From UBA2336 sp049306095 (lineage in GTDB: Bacteria; Bacteroidota; Bacteroidia; Cytophagales; Cyclobacteriaceae): 64,000 bases of DNA. The stretch is taken from contig JBAQPU010000058.1 in the NCBI GenBank assembly GCA_049306095.1, forward strand, positions 1-64,000, in the 5' to 3' direction. Position numbers and translations under genes: made by a program. Shown piece after piece: positions 8,656-18,258 of the stretch. Within the stretch, counting starts at the first letter, position 1, and each line of letters opens with the position of its first letter. The notes under the pieces are model-generated. The model did not search any database and was not told where the DNA came from. It was given only the letters and a program-made list of their open reading frames with translations.

Positions 8656-11046
8656 TTGGAAAATTATATATGTATTCATGGGCACTTCTATCAACCACCC
8701 AGAGAGAATGCCTGGCTGGAAGTAATTGAGGTTCAGGACTCAGCCCATCCTTACCACGACTGGAATGAACGTGTTTCAGCCGAATGCTATGCCCCCAATG
8801 CGGCATCGCGGATTCTGGAGAAGGGGATCATTAAAGATATCATCAACAATTATTCACGCATCAGCTTCAACTTTGGGCCAACCCTTTTGTCGTGGATGGA
8901 AAGTTATGATACCGAAACATATGAAGCCATTCTGGAGGCTGATAAAGAAAGCCTTGAAATGTTTTCGGGCCATGGCTCTGCCATTGCGCAGGTGTACAAC
9001 CACATGATAATGCCCCTGGCCAATCGCCAGGATAAAGAAACGCAAATCATCTGGGGTATTCGTGATTTTGAGTATCGATTTGCACGAAAACCCGAAGGCA
9101 TGTGGCTGGCGGAAACCGCTGTAGACATTGAATCGCTTGAGTTGCTGGCGGCACAGGGAATTCAGTTTACCATTCTGGCGCCCCGACAGGCGAAGGCATT
9201 TAAAAAAATTGGTGATAGCAGTTGGAATGAGTTGAGCGACAGTTCAATCGATACCAGGCGGCCATACTTGTACTCCCTGCCATCGGGCAAGTCCATCACA
9301 TTGTTTTTTTATCATGGCGATCTCGCCCAAAGTGTTGCCTTTAATGGCCTGTTGAATGACGGGCAAAAATTTGCAACCAGCCTGACAGAAACATTTGATC
9401 AACGCGAGGAGCCTCAGCTTGTCCATATTGCCACCGATGGTGAAACGTATGGGCACCACCATAAACATGGCGATATGGCATTGGCCTTTTGTCTGGACTA
9501 TATAGACCGGAACAAGCAGGCAAAAATTACCAACTATGCCGAGTACCTCTCGCGCGTTACACCTTCCTATGAAGTGCAAATTCATGAGAACAGCTCCTGG
9601 AGTTGCGTTCATGGTGTTGAACGCTGGAGGAATGATTGCGGGTGTAATTCCGGTGGCCGACCAAGCTGGAACCAACAGTGGCGTAAACCATTGCGTGACG
9701 CCCTGGATTGGCTGCGAGATCAATTGAACGAAGTTTTTCTGCGAGAAGCTTCACAGGTCGTCCGCGATCCGTGGGAAGCCAGAAATGAGTATATCAATGT
9801 GATCCTGAGAAGGAACGATGATACGGTTCGTAAATTCCTGAAAGATCATTGTCTGAAAGATGTGGAGCCTAACCTGGTGCTACGTCTCATGGAGATGCAA
9901 CGCAACGCCATGCTGATGTACACGAGTTGCGGGTGGTTTTTTGATGAAATATCCGGAATTGAAACAACACAAATCCTTCAATACGCTTGCAGGGCTATAC
10001 AACTAGTCAGCCAGACTGGCGGTACCGAACTTGAAGAGGAGTTCATGAAGCGACTGGAAGCGGCACCCAGTAACCTTGCTGCGTTAGAGAACGGGTCAAA
10101 CGTATACAAGCGATACATCATCCCATCGAAAACAAACTTGGCCCGTGTTGGAATGCACTATGCTGTTTCATCTTTATTCGAAGAAGATCCTGAAAAATCT
10201 CCGATATTTAACTACACAGCAACCAATGAATTCTTTTTGCGCAAAGTAGCAGGTGAGCAAAAGCTGGCGTTGGGAATAACCCGCGTAAAATCAAATGTTA
10301 CACGCTCTGAAAAACGATTTTCTTTTGCTGTTCTTTATATGGGGAAACATAACATCATGGGCAACCTATCGCTCGATATGGAGCACGATAAATTCGCGAG
10401 CATGCAAATGCGCATCATTTCTGCTTTTGAAGAGGGTAGGCTGGGAGATGCTTTGTTACACATGCAAACGTATTTTGGCCCTGTAAACTTTTCTCTGTGG
10501 CAACTCTTTAAAGATGAAAAGCGCAAAGTGCTGGATATGATTACCTACCAGAGTATGAAAGAATTGGAAGAAACGTTGCGCAGGGTTTATAATCGCGACT
10601 ATCCTTTGGTGAATGCCCTCGTGAACAATGACATCCCCATTCCAAAAGCCTATACAACAACGTTTGAGTTTACATTGAATGCCGACCTCCTTCATTGCTT
10701 TCAGCCAAGCAAGATAAATATTAAAGAACTCGAACGCGTTATGGGCGAACTTGCTAAATGGGAATTGAACATCGAAGACAAGGACAAAGTAAGTCGATTA
10801 GCAGGAGAAAGCATTTTTAAAGAACTGAAGCGGATCAGTGCTGAGCGCAGTAATACCAGGCGCATTGAACGATTAAACAGGGTATTTCCGCTGTTGCGTC
10901 AGTTCAAACTTGAACCAATTCTGTATCAAAGTCAGAACTTGTATTTCGAAATTTCCAGGGAAGAAGACGTGGAGACACTCAGTAACAAACCAGAGTGGGT
11001 TAAGCAGTTTAAATTGTTGGGTGAGAATTTAGGGGTTAAAGTGTAG
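8656..11046 (+). CDS. GH57 family glycoside hydrolase with DUF3536 domain
   Basis: The 796-residue protein opens with a GH57 signature (ICIHGHFYQPPREN). The probable nucleophile Glu is in GMWLAETAVD and the second catalytic Asp in ATDGETYGHHH; the long C-terminal half matches the DUF3536 region. GH57 enzymes act on alpha-glucans as amylases, amylopullulanases, branching enzymes or glucanotransferases; the activity here cannot be decided by reading. The start is probably TTG at 8656, because an in-frame TAA lies at 8641-8643 and no ATG precedes the conserved HGHFYQPP motif. There is no signal peptide, so it should act in the cytoplasm on glycogen. It sits 70 bp after glgB and one base before the CotH gene. 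Confidence 0.88.
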   Translation: MENYICIHGHFYQPPRENAWLEVIEVQDSAHPYHDWNERVSAECYAPNAASRILEKGIIKDIINNYSRISFNFGPTLLSWMESYDTETYEAILEADKESLEMFSGHGSAIAQVYNHMIMPLANRQDKETQIIWGIRDFEYRFARKPEGMWLAETAVDIESLELLAAQGIQFTILAPRQAKAFKKIGDSSWNELSDSSIDTRRPYLYSLPSGKSITLFFYHGDLAQSVAFNGLLNDGQKFATSLTETFDQREEPQLVHIATDGETYGHHHKHGDMALAFCLDYIDRNKQAKITNYAEYLSRVTPSYEVQIHENSSWSCVHGVERWRNDCGCNSGGRPSWNQQWRKPLRDALDWLRDQLNEVFLREASQVVRDPWEARNEYINVILRRNDDTVRKFLKDHCLKDVEPNLVLRLMEMQRNAMLMYTSCGWFFDEISGIETTQILQYACRAIQLVSQTGGTELEEEFMKRLEAAPSNLAALENGSNVYKRYIIPSKTNLARVGMHYAVSSLFEEDPEKSPIFNYTATNEFFLRKVAGEQKLALGITRVKSNVTRSEKRFSFAVLYMGKHNIMGNLSLDMEHDKFASMQMRIISAFEEGRLGDALLHMQTYFGPVNFSLWQLFKDEKRKVLDMITYQSMKELEETLRRVYNRDYPLVNALVNNDIPIPKAYTTTFEFTLNADLLHCFQPSKINIKELERVMGELAKWELNIEDKDKVSRLAGESIFKELKRISAERSNTRRIERLNRVFPLLRQFKLEPILYQSQNLYFEISREEDVETLSNKPEWVKQFKLLGENLGVKV

Positions 11047-11047
11047 T

Positions 11048-12583
11048 ATGAAGAAAATGAGCATTACTAATTTAAAACGCGTCAGCTATTTTCTGATTGC
11101 ATTTTTGGTACAGGGATACAGTGTCCTGGCGCAAAATATCAACCCGGGGGTAGATGAGGTGTTCAGGCCTGGCGAGGTAGCCGAAATCCGTTTAACGCTG
11201 TCACCGGAAGATAAAGCATTTTTACTGGCGTATGAGAACCGGTACAGCGAAGAATACAAGCCTGCAAACTTTACCATGACCAACTCGCAGTTTAATGTTA
11301 CGCTGAGTTCAGCGGTGGGTATTCGCTTGCGCGGAAATACTTCTCGCGGACACGATAAGAAAGGTTTTAAAATTGATTTTCGTGAATATGGTGGAAGTAA
11401 ATTTAAAGGATACAAAAAATTTAACCTGAAGCCTGATGTCAATGACCCTAGCATGATCCGTGAACTTCTTACCCTCCAGTATTACCGCGAGATGAATGTG
11501 CCGGCAGCACGAACCCATCATGTGCGCCTGTATATGAATGACGAGTACATGGGAATTTACCTGAATGTAGAACAAATTGATGACGAGTTTTTAAACCTGC
11601 GCCACGGGCATGAAGAAGGCTTTTTGTACAAGTGTTCATTTGGAGCCAACCTGCTTGACAACGGTCAGATCAATAATGCTAATTTGTATGAATCTGAATT
11701 GAATGAGGAAGATGATACCCGCGCAGAACTAGATCATTTTGTGGATGTACTGAATAACACTTCAAACGCTCAGTTTGCCGATAAAATTGAAGAAGTCTTT
11801 GATGTACAAGGATATTTACGGCAACTGGCTGTTGAATCGTTGCTCGGGCATTGGGATGGATACAGTTTCAACATGAACAACTACTACTTATTTTACAACG
11901 GGCAAACAGGGCTAATGGAATACTTCCCTTATGATGTTGACAATACCTGGGGTATCGATTGGGGTTCGGGCAACGATTGGGCTAAGAAGAATCTGAACTA
12001 CTGGTATAAAAGTTTTGACTCGCGCCCATTAACCGCCAGGATTTTACAAGTGGAAAGCTACCGCGATCAGTACAATGAGAATTTGGTAGAGTTGATTGCG
12101 CTTTTCTTCAATGAAGAATACCTCTTACCGTTGTTGGAACAATATAAAACACTACTCGATCCGTTTGTTGCAAATGATACCTATTTCGATAATGCCTTTG
12201 GATTTACCTTGTCGGATTTCCGGACTTCGTTTTACACACATTTCGGCAGCAATCATGTAAAATATGGTTTGAAAGAATACCTGGAAGTACGAACGGAATA
12301 TGCTTTAACACAAATCCCCGGATTGATAACAGGTGTAGAAGATGATCTGCGAAATGATGTACAACTGTACCCGAATCCAACTGCAGAACCATCCATAGTA
12401 GTTTGTTCAACATCCTCAACGTTTCAAAAACCGGTTATTTATCATGTTTCCGGAATGCAAATTCCTGTTGAAATACAATTTATTGATGGCAACTGCCAGG
12501 AATTGATTTTACCTGCCGAAACAGGTAAGGGGGTGTATTTTGTGAAGGTGAATGGTAAAACGATGAAGTGGATCTATCAATAA
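11048..12583 (+). CDS. CotH-like kinase-fold protein with signal peptide and T9SS sorting domain
   Basis: The 511-residue protein starts with a signal peptide ending near YSVLAQ (about residue 29). The middle is CotH-like: RLRGNTSRGHDKKGFKIDF, a THHVRLYMNDEYMGIYLNVEQ segment and the motif YDVDNTWG, equivalent to the Asp-rich active-site motif of CotH kinases. The last 80 residues (YPNPTAEP through GVYFVKVNGK) look like a type A sorting domain of the type IX secretion system, so the mature protein should be exported to the surface or medium. CotH relatives include an atypical protein kinase; sporulation is not implied. It begins one base after the GH57 stop, so it is probably co-transcribed with the glycogen genes, which is an odd partner for a secreted protein. 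Confidence 0.85.
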   Translation: MKKMSITNLKRVSYFLIAFLVQGYSVLAQNINPGVDEVFRPGEVAEIRLTLSPEDKAFLLAYENRYSEEYKPANFTMTNSQFNVTLSSAVGIRLRGNTSRGHDKKGFKIDFREYGGSKFKGYKKFNLKPDVNDPSMIRELLTLQYYREMNVPAARTHHVRLYMNDEYMGIYLNVEQIDDEFLNLRHGHEEGFLYKCSFGANLLDNGQINNANLYESELNEEDDTRAELDHFVDVLNNTSNAQFADKIEEVFDVQGYLRQLAVESLLGHWDGYSFNMNNYYLFYNGQTGLMEYFPYDVDNTWGIDWGSGNDWAKKNLNYWYKSFDSRPLTARILQVESYRDQYNENLVELIALFFNEEYLLPLLEQYKTLLDPFVANDTYFDNAFGFTLSDFRTSFYTHFGSNHVKYGLKEYLEVRTEYALTQIPGLITGVEDDLRNDVQLYPNPTAEPSIVVCSTSSTFQKPVIYHVSGMQIPVEIQFIDGNCQELILPAETGKGVYFVKVNGKTMKWIYQ

Positions 12584-12629
12584 TATCCTGAAAGCAATCG
12601 AACAATAAAGAAGACAGATAAAAATAAAA

Positions 12630-12666
12630 TCGTCAGCCCGGTTTAGGGACTGACGACTTTGAGTTT
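12630..12666. terminator. Hairpin between convergent genes
   Basis: TCGTCAG (12630-12636) pairs with CTGACGA (12650-12656), with an extra CCC/GGG inside. It is followed by a T-rich stretch on the plus strand and preceded by an A-rich one, so it could end transcription of both the CotH gene and the opposing TPR gene. Confidence 0.65.
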
Positions 12667-12674
12667 TTAATTTT

Positions 12675-14192
12675 TTACGTAGTTTTCATTTTGTCTTTCA
12701 ACTCTTTCCGGATGAGCGCATAGCCAATGTTATTGAAATTATAGTTGACCAGTTCACTATAGATTTTATTGGCCTTTTCAGTCTGACCGGCCTTTTCGCA
12801 TGCGAGTGCCAATCTGTATTTACTGTACGGAGCATTAGGGTCTGATTGTTCCTGGTGGGCAATCGCATCGTCATACTTACCTTGTTTGAAACTGATGTAA
12901 GCCATAGCGGAGTGATAACCCCAAAGCTTGGTGGCATTCTTAACAGGACTAAGTGTGGTTTTGGCTTCCTCTGCTTTTGCGGTTGCTCCCGCATAATCTC
13001 CTTTCATGGCCAGCAAGTAAGAATCTAATACCTGCATGCTCGCCTTTTCTTCCAGCTTTGCTTCCTCGGTACCAACTTCTGCACCAATTTTTTCAGAAAC
13101 AGGCTTGAGCATAGCAATGAATCGGGCTGCTTCTTTTTGATCATCATGGTGAAATGCTATTAGAGCACAGTTTGAAAGAAAGGTATTTTTCGCAAGGTTA
13201 ATCTGCTTTTCATTCAGGCCAATTTTGGTAATGTTCTTCACTTTGTTTTCAAAAAAAGCTTTGGCGCCATTGTAATCACCTTGATATAAATAGGTAAAGG
13301 CTTCAAAGTTAATAGGTGCAATTCTGTTATCAGGATTCAGCTCTGCAGCCTTTTGGTAATCGCTGCGGGCAGTATCGAACGAATCAAGGTAGGAGTTAAC
13401 ATGACCTCGTTTGAGATAAGTTAGCGCGTCAGTAGGATCCTTCTCCAATGCCTTTTCATAAGCTGAGCGCGCCTTTTCTAAATCGTTCTGTGCACGGTAA
13501 GCATCACCCAGGTATACATGCGAGCCTGAAAGTTCGGGCTTGAGTTCAACCACACGGATAAAATTTTCTTCAGCTTTTTTATAATCCCGCGGCTCCATGT
13601 TCATATAGGAGGTGCCTAAACTGAAGTAGCCGCCAACCCAGGCCGAATCAAGCTCGATTGCCTTCTGGTATTCCTCCCTCGATTTCTGATGGTCATTGAT
13701 GTCGTAGTAGGAGTCACCCAAAATTACGAGTGCTCTGGCGCTGGTCGGGTAGGTGGCAACCAGTTGCTGTGCTTGTTTCAAGCGTTCTTCTTTGTTGTTG
13801 TTAAGATAGGTTCTGTAAATCTCAACCAGAATTTTATCGCTTTCATTTACGTCACTAAGTTTATTTGTTGCTGACCGCAAGTCTGACTTAAAATGATCAT
13901 TGGAAGGACTGGTGTTGGCACGAAAGAGGTATGCGGTTGCAAAATTTGAGTCAAGTTCAATTGCCTTTGAAAAATAAACACGGGCTTGTTGTCCGTTTCC
14001 CACATCCAGAAGATCCATTCCGGTTTTAAACGCCTGCATCGCTTCGGCTGATGCAGAACTAACGGGAAGTTCCGTAGGTTCAATCCTGGCTTGTTCCTGC
14101 TTTTCTGTTTGCTTGCAACGTACACACAGCACGAGAGCCGGAACGACCACAAGCACCATCAGGAAGGTGTATTGCTTTAATGTGTTTTTCAT
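12675..14192 (-). CDS. TPR-repeat protein, exported or membrane-anchored
   Basis: The 505-residue protein has a hydrophobic N-terminal signal segment (LMVLVVVPALVLCVRC). A Cys at about 26 might be lipidated, but the preceding residues are a poor lipobox. It then has at least five tetratricopeptide units: about 52-85, and a continuous run at about 150-300 with repeated A..Y..A.ELD patterns. TPR arrays bind other proteins; no enzymatic domain is visible. It faces the CotH gene convergently and lies 263 bp downstream of glk on the same strand, too far to assume one transcript. Function unknown. Confidence 0.8.
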   Translation of the reverse strand: MKNTLKQYTFLMVLVVVPALVLCVRCKQTEKQEQARIEPTELPVSSASAEAMQAFKTGMDLLDVGNGQQARVYFSKAIELDSNFATAYLFRANTSPSNDHFKSDLRSATNKLSDVNESDKILVEIYRTYLNNNKEERLKQAQQLVATYPTSARALVILGDSYYDINDHQKSREEYQKAIELDSAWVGGYFSLGTSYMNMEPRDYKKAEENFIRVVELKPELSGSHVYLGDAYRAQNDLEKARSAYEKALEKDPTDALTYLKRGHVNSYLDSFDTARSDYQKAAELNPDNRIAPINFEAFTYLYQGDYNGAKAFFENKVKNITKIGLNEKQINLAKNTFLSNCALIAFHHDDQKEAARFIAMLKPVSEKIGAEVGTEEAKLEEKASMQVLDSYLLAMKGDYAGATAKAEEAKTTLSPVKNATKLWGYHSAMAYISFKQGKYDDAIAHQEQSDPNAPYSKYRLALACEKAGQTEKANKIYSELVNYNFNNIGYALIRKELKDKMKTT

Positions 14193-14290
14193 AATAAGGT
14201 TTTGTTAGGTTATACATGCAAATGCCGAACGGATTGTAGTAATTCGCTTAGGGCGAGTGGATATGGATTACATCATCCATGTTAATAGGT

Positions 14291-14312
14291 TTGACGACTT
14301 GGAACTCGTCAA
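14291..14312. repeat. Perfect short inverted repeat in the intergenic gap
   Basis: TTGACGA (14291-14297) and TCGTCAA (14306-14312) are exact inverse complements around an 8-base loop. No T-tract follows, so it is not a typical terminator. The rest of the 263-bp gap between the TPR gene and glk shows no gene that I can support. Confidence 0.5.
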
Positions 14313-14455
14313 GCATTCCCTACACGTTGCCTGTCTCCGGTTTGAAAAGTGTGGAAGAATAAAACCGGAACGATGAATAGCTTGGCATGGTGAAGATACC
14401 AAAAATGCTCAGGTTTGACAACCGAACAAGACGACAATTTTTACCTGCTACTGCG

Positions 14456-15418
14456 CTATTTCTTTTTTAGAAAATCCCAGACTAAACTGCTGGCACCCAA
14501 TATAGGGGCGGCCTGGTTTTGAAGTTTCGATGGAAGGACTTTCACTTTTCCGCGGAAGATGGGCATCAGGTTAGCCTCCATGTGTTTGACTGTAGGCTTG
14601 AAAATCAAATCACCGGCAAGCGACAACCCACCAAATAAAAAGATGGCTTCCGGATCGGTGTGTACAACGGTTTCGGCAAGCTTTGTTCCGAGGATACGGC
14701 CCGTGTATTCAAACGCTTCTTGTGCGACAAGATCACCACGCAACGCGGCTTCGGTAATCATTTTTGTGTTGAGATTATCAAAACTTATTCCCCGTAATTC
14801 GCTGGGCTCTAAATGATCTGCCAGTAATTTGTACACCGATCGCTTAATACCGGTAGCAGAAACGTACGTTTCTAAACATCCGCGTTTACCGCAATTACAA
14901 TACCTGCCCGCATAATTAACGGTGGTGTGTCCAAGTTCACCCGCGATGCCATGTTTACCATTTACCAGTTGGCCGTTACTTACAATTCCACTGCCCAACC
15001 CTGTGCCCAGGGTAATCACAATAAAATCTTTCAGGTCTTTTGCTGCACCAAATACCATCTCACCAACAGCGGCAGCGTTGGCATCGTTCGTTACAAGAGC
15101 CGGAACATTAAACTCTTTGGTAAGCATATCGGCCAGCGGAATAATTCCTTTCCACTTTAAGTTTGTGGCATGTTCGATCGTTCCCTTATAGTAGTTGCCA
15201 TTGGCGGCACCCACGCCTATTCCGAGCAAGCGATGGTTTTCCCCCAGGCTTGTAAGGGCTGCTTTCAGTTCATGTGACAGCTGACGTAAAAAATCACTGA
15301 ACTCCTCGTAACCCTGTGTGGAGGTGCTGCTCTGGGAAAGAACAACTCCATTCTGATCGACAATCCCAAACTTGGTATTGGTTCCTCCAATGTCGATGCC
15401 CGCGGTAATCTCTTTCAT
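14456..15418 (-). CDS. glk: ROK-family glucokinase
   Basis: Predicted to phosphorylate glucose at C6 with ATP. The 320-residue protein has the ROK ATP-binding motif GIDIGGTNTKFGIVDQ near the N-terminus, the catalytic segment with NDANAAAVGE, and the zinc motif GHTTVNYAGRYCNCGKRGC with its His and Cys ligands, which separates ROK kinases from E. coli-type Glk. The ATG overlaps the pfkA stop by one base (TGATG), so it is the third gene of a pgi-pfkA-glk transcript. Other ROK specificities (other hexoses or N-acetyl sugars) cannot be excluded, but the glycolytic context favours glucose. Confidence 0.88.
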   Translation of the reverse strand: MKEITAGIDIGGTNTKFGIVDQNGVVLSQSSTSTQGYEEFSDFLRQLSHELKAALTSLGENHRLLGIGVGAANGNYYKGTIEHATNLKWKGIIPLADMLTKEFNVPALVTNDANAAAVGEMVFGAAKDLKDFIVITLGTGLGSGIVSNGQLVNGKHGIAGELGHTTVNYAGRYCNCGKRGCLETYVSATGIKRSVYKLLADHLEPSELRGISFDNLNTKMITEAALRGDLVAQEAFEYTGRILGTKLAETVVHTDPEAIFLFGGLSLAGDLIFKPTVKHMEANLMPIFRGKVKVLPSKLQNQAAPILGASSLVWDFLKKK

Positions 15419-16401
15419 CAGATGGATAGAATTTTTGCAATCCTCAAAGCTTCGGCATCAATTTCATGGTGCTTGGTCATAATGGTATCGAAAGAATTGT
15501 AAACGATTTTATTGTCTTTACTTCCAACCATGACATCGTTCTGGCCATTCAGCAAACCTTCTACTGCAGCCACTCCCATTTTACTGGCTAACACCCGGTC
15601 GAAGTAAGTGGGAGGGCCGCCTCGTTGCAAATGCCCCAGGATTGTAACTTTAATATCGAAATAAGACGACCGCTCAGCCACCTTTTTAGCTAATTCATTT
15701 ACGCCACCAATCCTGGCACCTTCGGCAACCACAACCAGGTTCGACTTTTTACTGGTGTCCTTTTCTGCACCCAGTGCTTTATAGAGGTCATCGAACGACA
15801 TGGTTTCTTCCGGTATTATAATAACACCTGCGCCACCGGCAAGCCCGCTGTTGATAGCGATGTAGCCAGAATTTCGTCCCATCACTTCAATGAAGAAAAG
15901 TCGGTTATGTGAAAGGGCTGTATCACGGATGCGATCGATGGCCTCTACTGCGGTGTTCGTGGCAGTATCGTACCCGATGGTATAATCAGTTCCTGCAATA
16001 TCGTTGTCGATGGTTCCCGGAATGCACACAGAAGGAACCTGGAATTCTTCATAAAATTTATGCAACCCGGTAAACGTTCCATCACCACCAATAGCGATGA
16101 GGGCGTCTATACCTTCCTTCTTCAGGCGTTGGTAGGCTTCCTTTCTTCCCTCTGGAGTACGAAATGCTTCACTGCGGGCGGTCTTTAAAATTGTTCCGCC
16201 TCGTTGAAGAATATTACCGACCGAGCGTGCGCCAAGTTTTACAATATCACCTTCAATCATGCCTTCATAACCTCGCATGATTCCACTAACTTCTTTTTTA
16301 TAGTAACTGCATGCGCGCACAACTGCGCGAATAGCAGCATTCATTCCGGGGGCATCACCACCCGAAGTAAAAACGCCAATTTTCTGAATAGAACTGTTCA
16401 T
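15418..16401 (-). CDS. pfkA: ATP-dependent 6-phosphofructokinase
   Basis: Converts fructose 6-phosphate to fructose 1,6-bisphosphate. The length of 327 residues is usual for PfkA. Visible motifs are FTSGGDAPGMNAAIRA at the N-terminus, the ATP loop GGDGTFTGLHKF, the catalytic PGTIDNDI (Asp as base) and the substrate-binding EVMGRNSGYIA. The Gly-rich ATP motif (GGDGT, not GGDDT) points to the ATP rather than the PPi type. It lies 61 bp downstream of pgi and overlaps glk by one base. Confidence 0.95.
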   Translation of the reverse strand: MNSSIQKIGVFTSGGDAPGMNAAIRAVVRACSYYKKEVSGIMRGYEGMIEGDIVKLGARSVGNILQRGGTILKTARSEAFRTPEGRKEAYQRLKKEGIDALIAIGGDGTFTGLHKFYEEFQVPSVCIPGTIDNDIAGTDYTIGYDTATNTAVEAIDRIRDTALSHNRLFFIEVMGRNSGYIAINSGLAGGAGVIIIPEETMSFDDLYKALGAEKDTSKKSNLVVVAEGARIGGVNELAKKVAERSSYFDIKVTILGHLQRGGPPTYFDRVLASKMGVAAVEGLLNGQNDVMVGSKDNKIVYNSFDTIMTKHHEIDAEALRIAKILSI

Positions 16402-16462
16402 GTAAAACGATAAGAAAGCCCTAAAAATAGCGTTTGAGAGCCACTTTGCAACATTCTTGAAA

Positions 16463-18115
16463 TCAGGTTGATTTCAATCGTTTGAAATAGTTGATTAATC
16501 CATTGGTCGATGAATCGTGCGAAGCAATAGCATCCTGATTTTCTAATTCTGGAAGAATTTTATTAGCCAACACTTTTCCTAATTCAACACCCCATTGATC
16601 AAAACTGAAAACATTCCAGATGACTCCCTGAACAAAAATTTTATGTTCATACATGGCAATTAAACTACCGAGAGTGCGAGGAGTTAATTGTTTAAAGAGA
16701 ATGCTGTTGCTGGGTTTGTTTCCTTCAAACACCCTGAAGGGTGCGTGCAGGGCAATCATCTCGCTGCTCATCCCTTTTTTCGATAACTCTTCTGAAACTT
16801 CTTCCGGGGTTTTGCCTTTCATCAGGGCCTCGGTTTGCGCAAAGAAGTTTGATAATAGTTTGGAGTGATGATCGCCAACAGGGTTGTGACTTACGGCAGG
16901 GGCAATGAAATCGCATGGAATCATTTTTGTTCCCTGGTGAATAAGCTGATAAAAAGCATGCTGACCATTTGTGCCGGGTTCTCCCCAAATTATTGGGCCT
17001 GTTTGATAAGAAACCGGATCGCCATTGCGGTCAACTGATTTACCGTTACTTTCCATATTGCCCTGCTGGAAGTATGCTGCAAAACGATGCAGGTATTGAT
17101 CGTATGGTAGTATAGCTTCTGATGCCGCACCAAAAAAATTATTATACCAAATACCCAACATGGCCAACAGTACAGGAATATTTTTTTCGAACGGTTCGTT
17201 TCTGAAATGATTGTCCATGGCGTGTGTGCCTTCCAGTAACGTTATAAAATTGTCGTAGCCGATGGTGCAGGCAATTGACAAGCCAACCGATGACCACAGT
17301 GAGTAACGCCCGCCAACCCAATCCCAAAACTCAAACATATTTTCGGGCGCGATACCAAATTCAATAACAGCCTTTTGATTGGTTGACACAGCCACAAAGT
17401 GTTTAGCAATTGCTTCAGAAGACTTAGCGTAATTGAGAAACCACTCACGTGCCGTGTTTGCATTGGTCATGGTTTCCTGGGTGGTGAAAGTTTTGGAAAC
17501 AATGATGAACAGGGTGGTTTCCGGATTAAGCTTTCGGAGTGTTTCCGAAATGTGAGTGGCATCTACGTTTGAAACGAAATGAGGTGTAATTGTTTTCCAG
17601 TACGGTCGGAGTGCTTCGGTTACCATATAAGGTCCTAAATCTGAGCCGCCAATTCCAATATTCACAATATCGGTAATCGGTTTGCCGGAGAAGCCTTTCC
17701 ATTGCCCGCTAAGCATGCTTCCGGTGAACCTTTCCAGTTGATTCAATACACGGTTAACATCGGGCATTACATCGTTTCCTGCCACTACCACCGGGTTGTT
17801 TGACCGGTTTCGAAGAGCGGTGTGAAGAACGGCCCGATCCTCTGTTTTGTTGATACGGTCGCCCCGAAACATCAGTTCGATCGAGCTTTTTAGTTCCGTT
17901 TCATTAGCGAGGTCTATCAATAGTTTAAGCGTATCTTCAGTTATAATATTTTTGGAATAGTCGACCAGAATATCTTCAAATACGGTATGAAACTTTTCAA
18001 ATCGCTGCGGATCTGAATCAAACAGTTCGCGCATGTGGGTAGCCTGCATGGTAAGAAAATTTACTTCAAGTTTCTGCCAGGCAGTGGTATCTGTTGGATT
18101 GATGGTTGGTAGCAT
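16463..18115 (-). CDS. pgi: Glucose-6-phosphate isomerase
   Basis: Interconverts glucose 6-phosphate and fructose 6-phosphate. The 550 residues match the bacterial PGI length. Signatures include NIGIGGSDLGPYMV, EFWDWVGGRYSLWSSVGL, WGEPGTNGQHAFYQLIHQG and the C-terminal FDQWGVELGKVLA with the catalytic Lys. It is first in the minus-strand run pgi-pfkA-glk, preceded by a Bacteroidota -7 element at 18139-18146. The next divergent transcript is the tRNA-Met array. Confidence 0.96.
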   Translation of the reverse strand: MLPTINPTDTTAWQKLEVNFLTMQATHMRELFDSDPQRFEKFHTVFEDILVDYSKNIITEDTLKLLIDLANETELKSSIELMFRGDRINKTEDRAVLHTALRNRSNNPVVVAGNDVMPDVNRVLNQLERFTGSMLSGQWKGFSGKPITDIVNIGIGGSDLGPYMVTEALRPYWKTITPHFVSNVDATHISETLRKLNPETTLFIIVSKTFTTQETMTNANTAREWFLNYAKSSEAIAKHFVAVSTNQKAVIEFGIAPENMFEFWDWVGGRYSLWSSVGLSIACTIGYDNFITLLEGTHAMDNHFRNEPFEKNIPVLLAMLGIWYNNFFGAASEAILPYDQYLHRFAAYFQQGNMESNGKSVDRNGDPVSYQTGPIIWGEPGTNGQHAFYQLIHQGTKMIPCDFIAPAVSHNPVGDHHSKLLSNFFAQTEALMKGKTPEEVSEELSKKGMSSEMIALHAPFRVFEGNKPSNSILFKQLTPRTLGSLIAMYEHKIFVQGVIWNVFSFDQWGVELGKVLANKILPELENQDAIASHDSSTNGLINYFKRLKST

Positions 18116-18138
18116 AAAATGGTTAAAACACGAGGTGC

Positions 18139-18146
18139 CAAAAATA
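18139..18146 (-). promoter_or_regulatory. -7 element of the pgi promoter
   Basis: On the minus strand this reads TATTTTTG, a match to TAnnTTTG, 24 bp before the pgi ATG. No clear TTTG is visible at the -33 position, so only the -7 box is called. Confidence 0.5.
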
Positions 18147-18161
18147 AGTAACTGAGGCTAA

Positions 18162-18194
18162 TTTGTATAAGTGACGTGCTTATTCGTAAGTTTG
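18162..18194 (+). promoter_or_regulatory. Promoter of the tRNA-Met array
   Basis: TTTG (18162-18165), a 21-bp spacer and TAAGTTTG (18187-18194) match the Bacteroidota consensus TTTG-N19/21-TAnnTTTG. Transcription would start near 18201, so both decoy units lie in the 5' leader of the tRNA precursor. Confidence 0.75.
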
Positions 18195-18258
18195 CGCTCC
18201 CTTTTTGAGGAGCAGACGGCTTCAAGTGTTAGTTCAGTCCTGTAAAGATGGAGTGAAA

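Noticed and set aside
11048..12583. CotH homology as a sign of sporulation
   Set aside because: No other spore gene is present and the T9SS tail points to surface secretion; CotH-like domains are common in non-sporulating bacteria.
12675..14192. A lipoprotein call for the TPR protein
   Set aside because: The sequence before the candidate Cys (LCVRC) is a poor lipobox, so only export or anchoring is claimed.
14193..14455. The gap between glk and the TPR gene as a possible regulatory RNA
   Set aside because: One 7-bp inverted repeat is present, but there is no promoter, terminator or conserved motif that would support a transcript.
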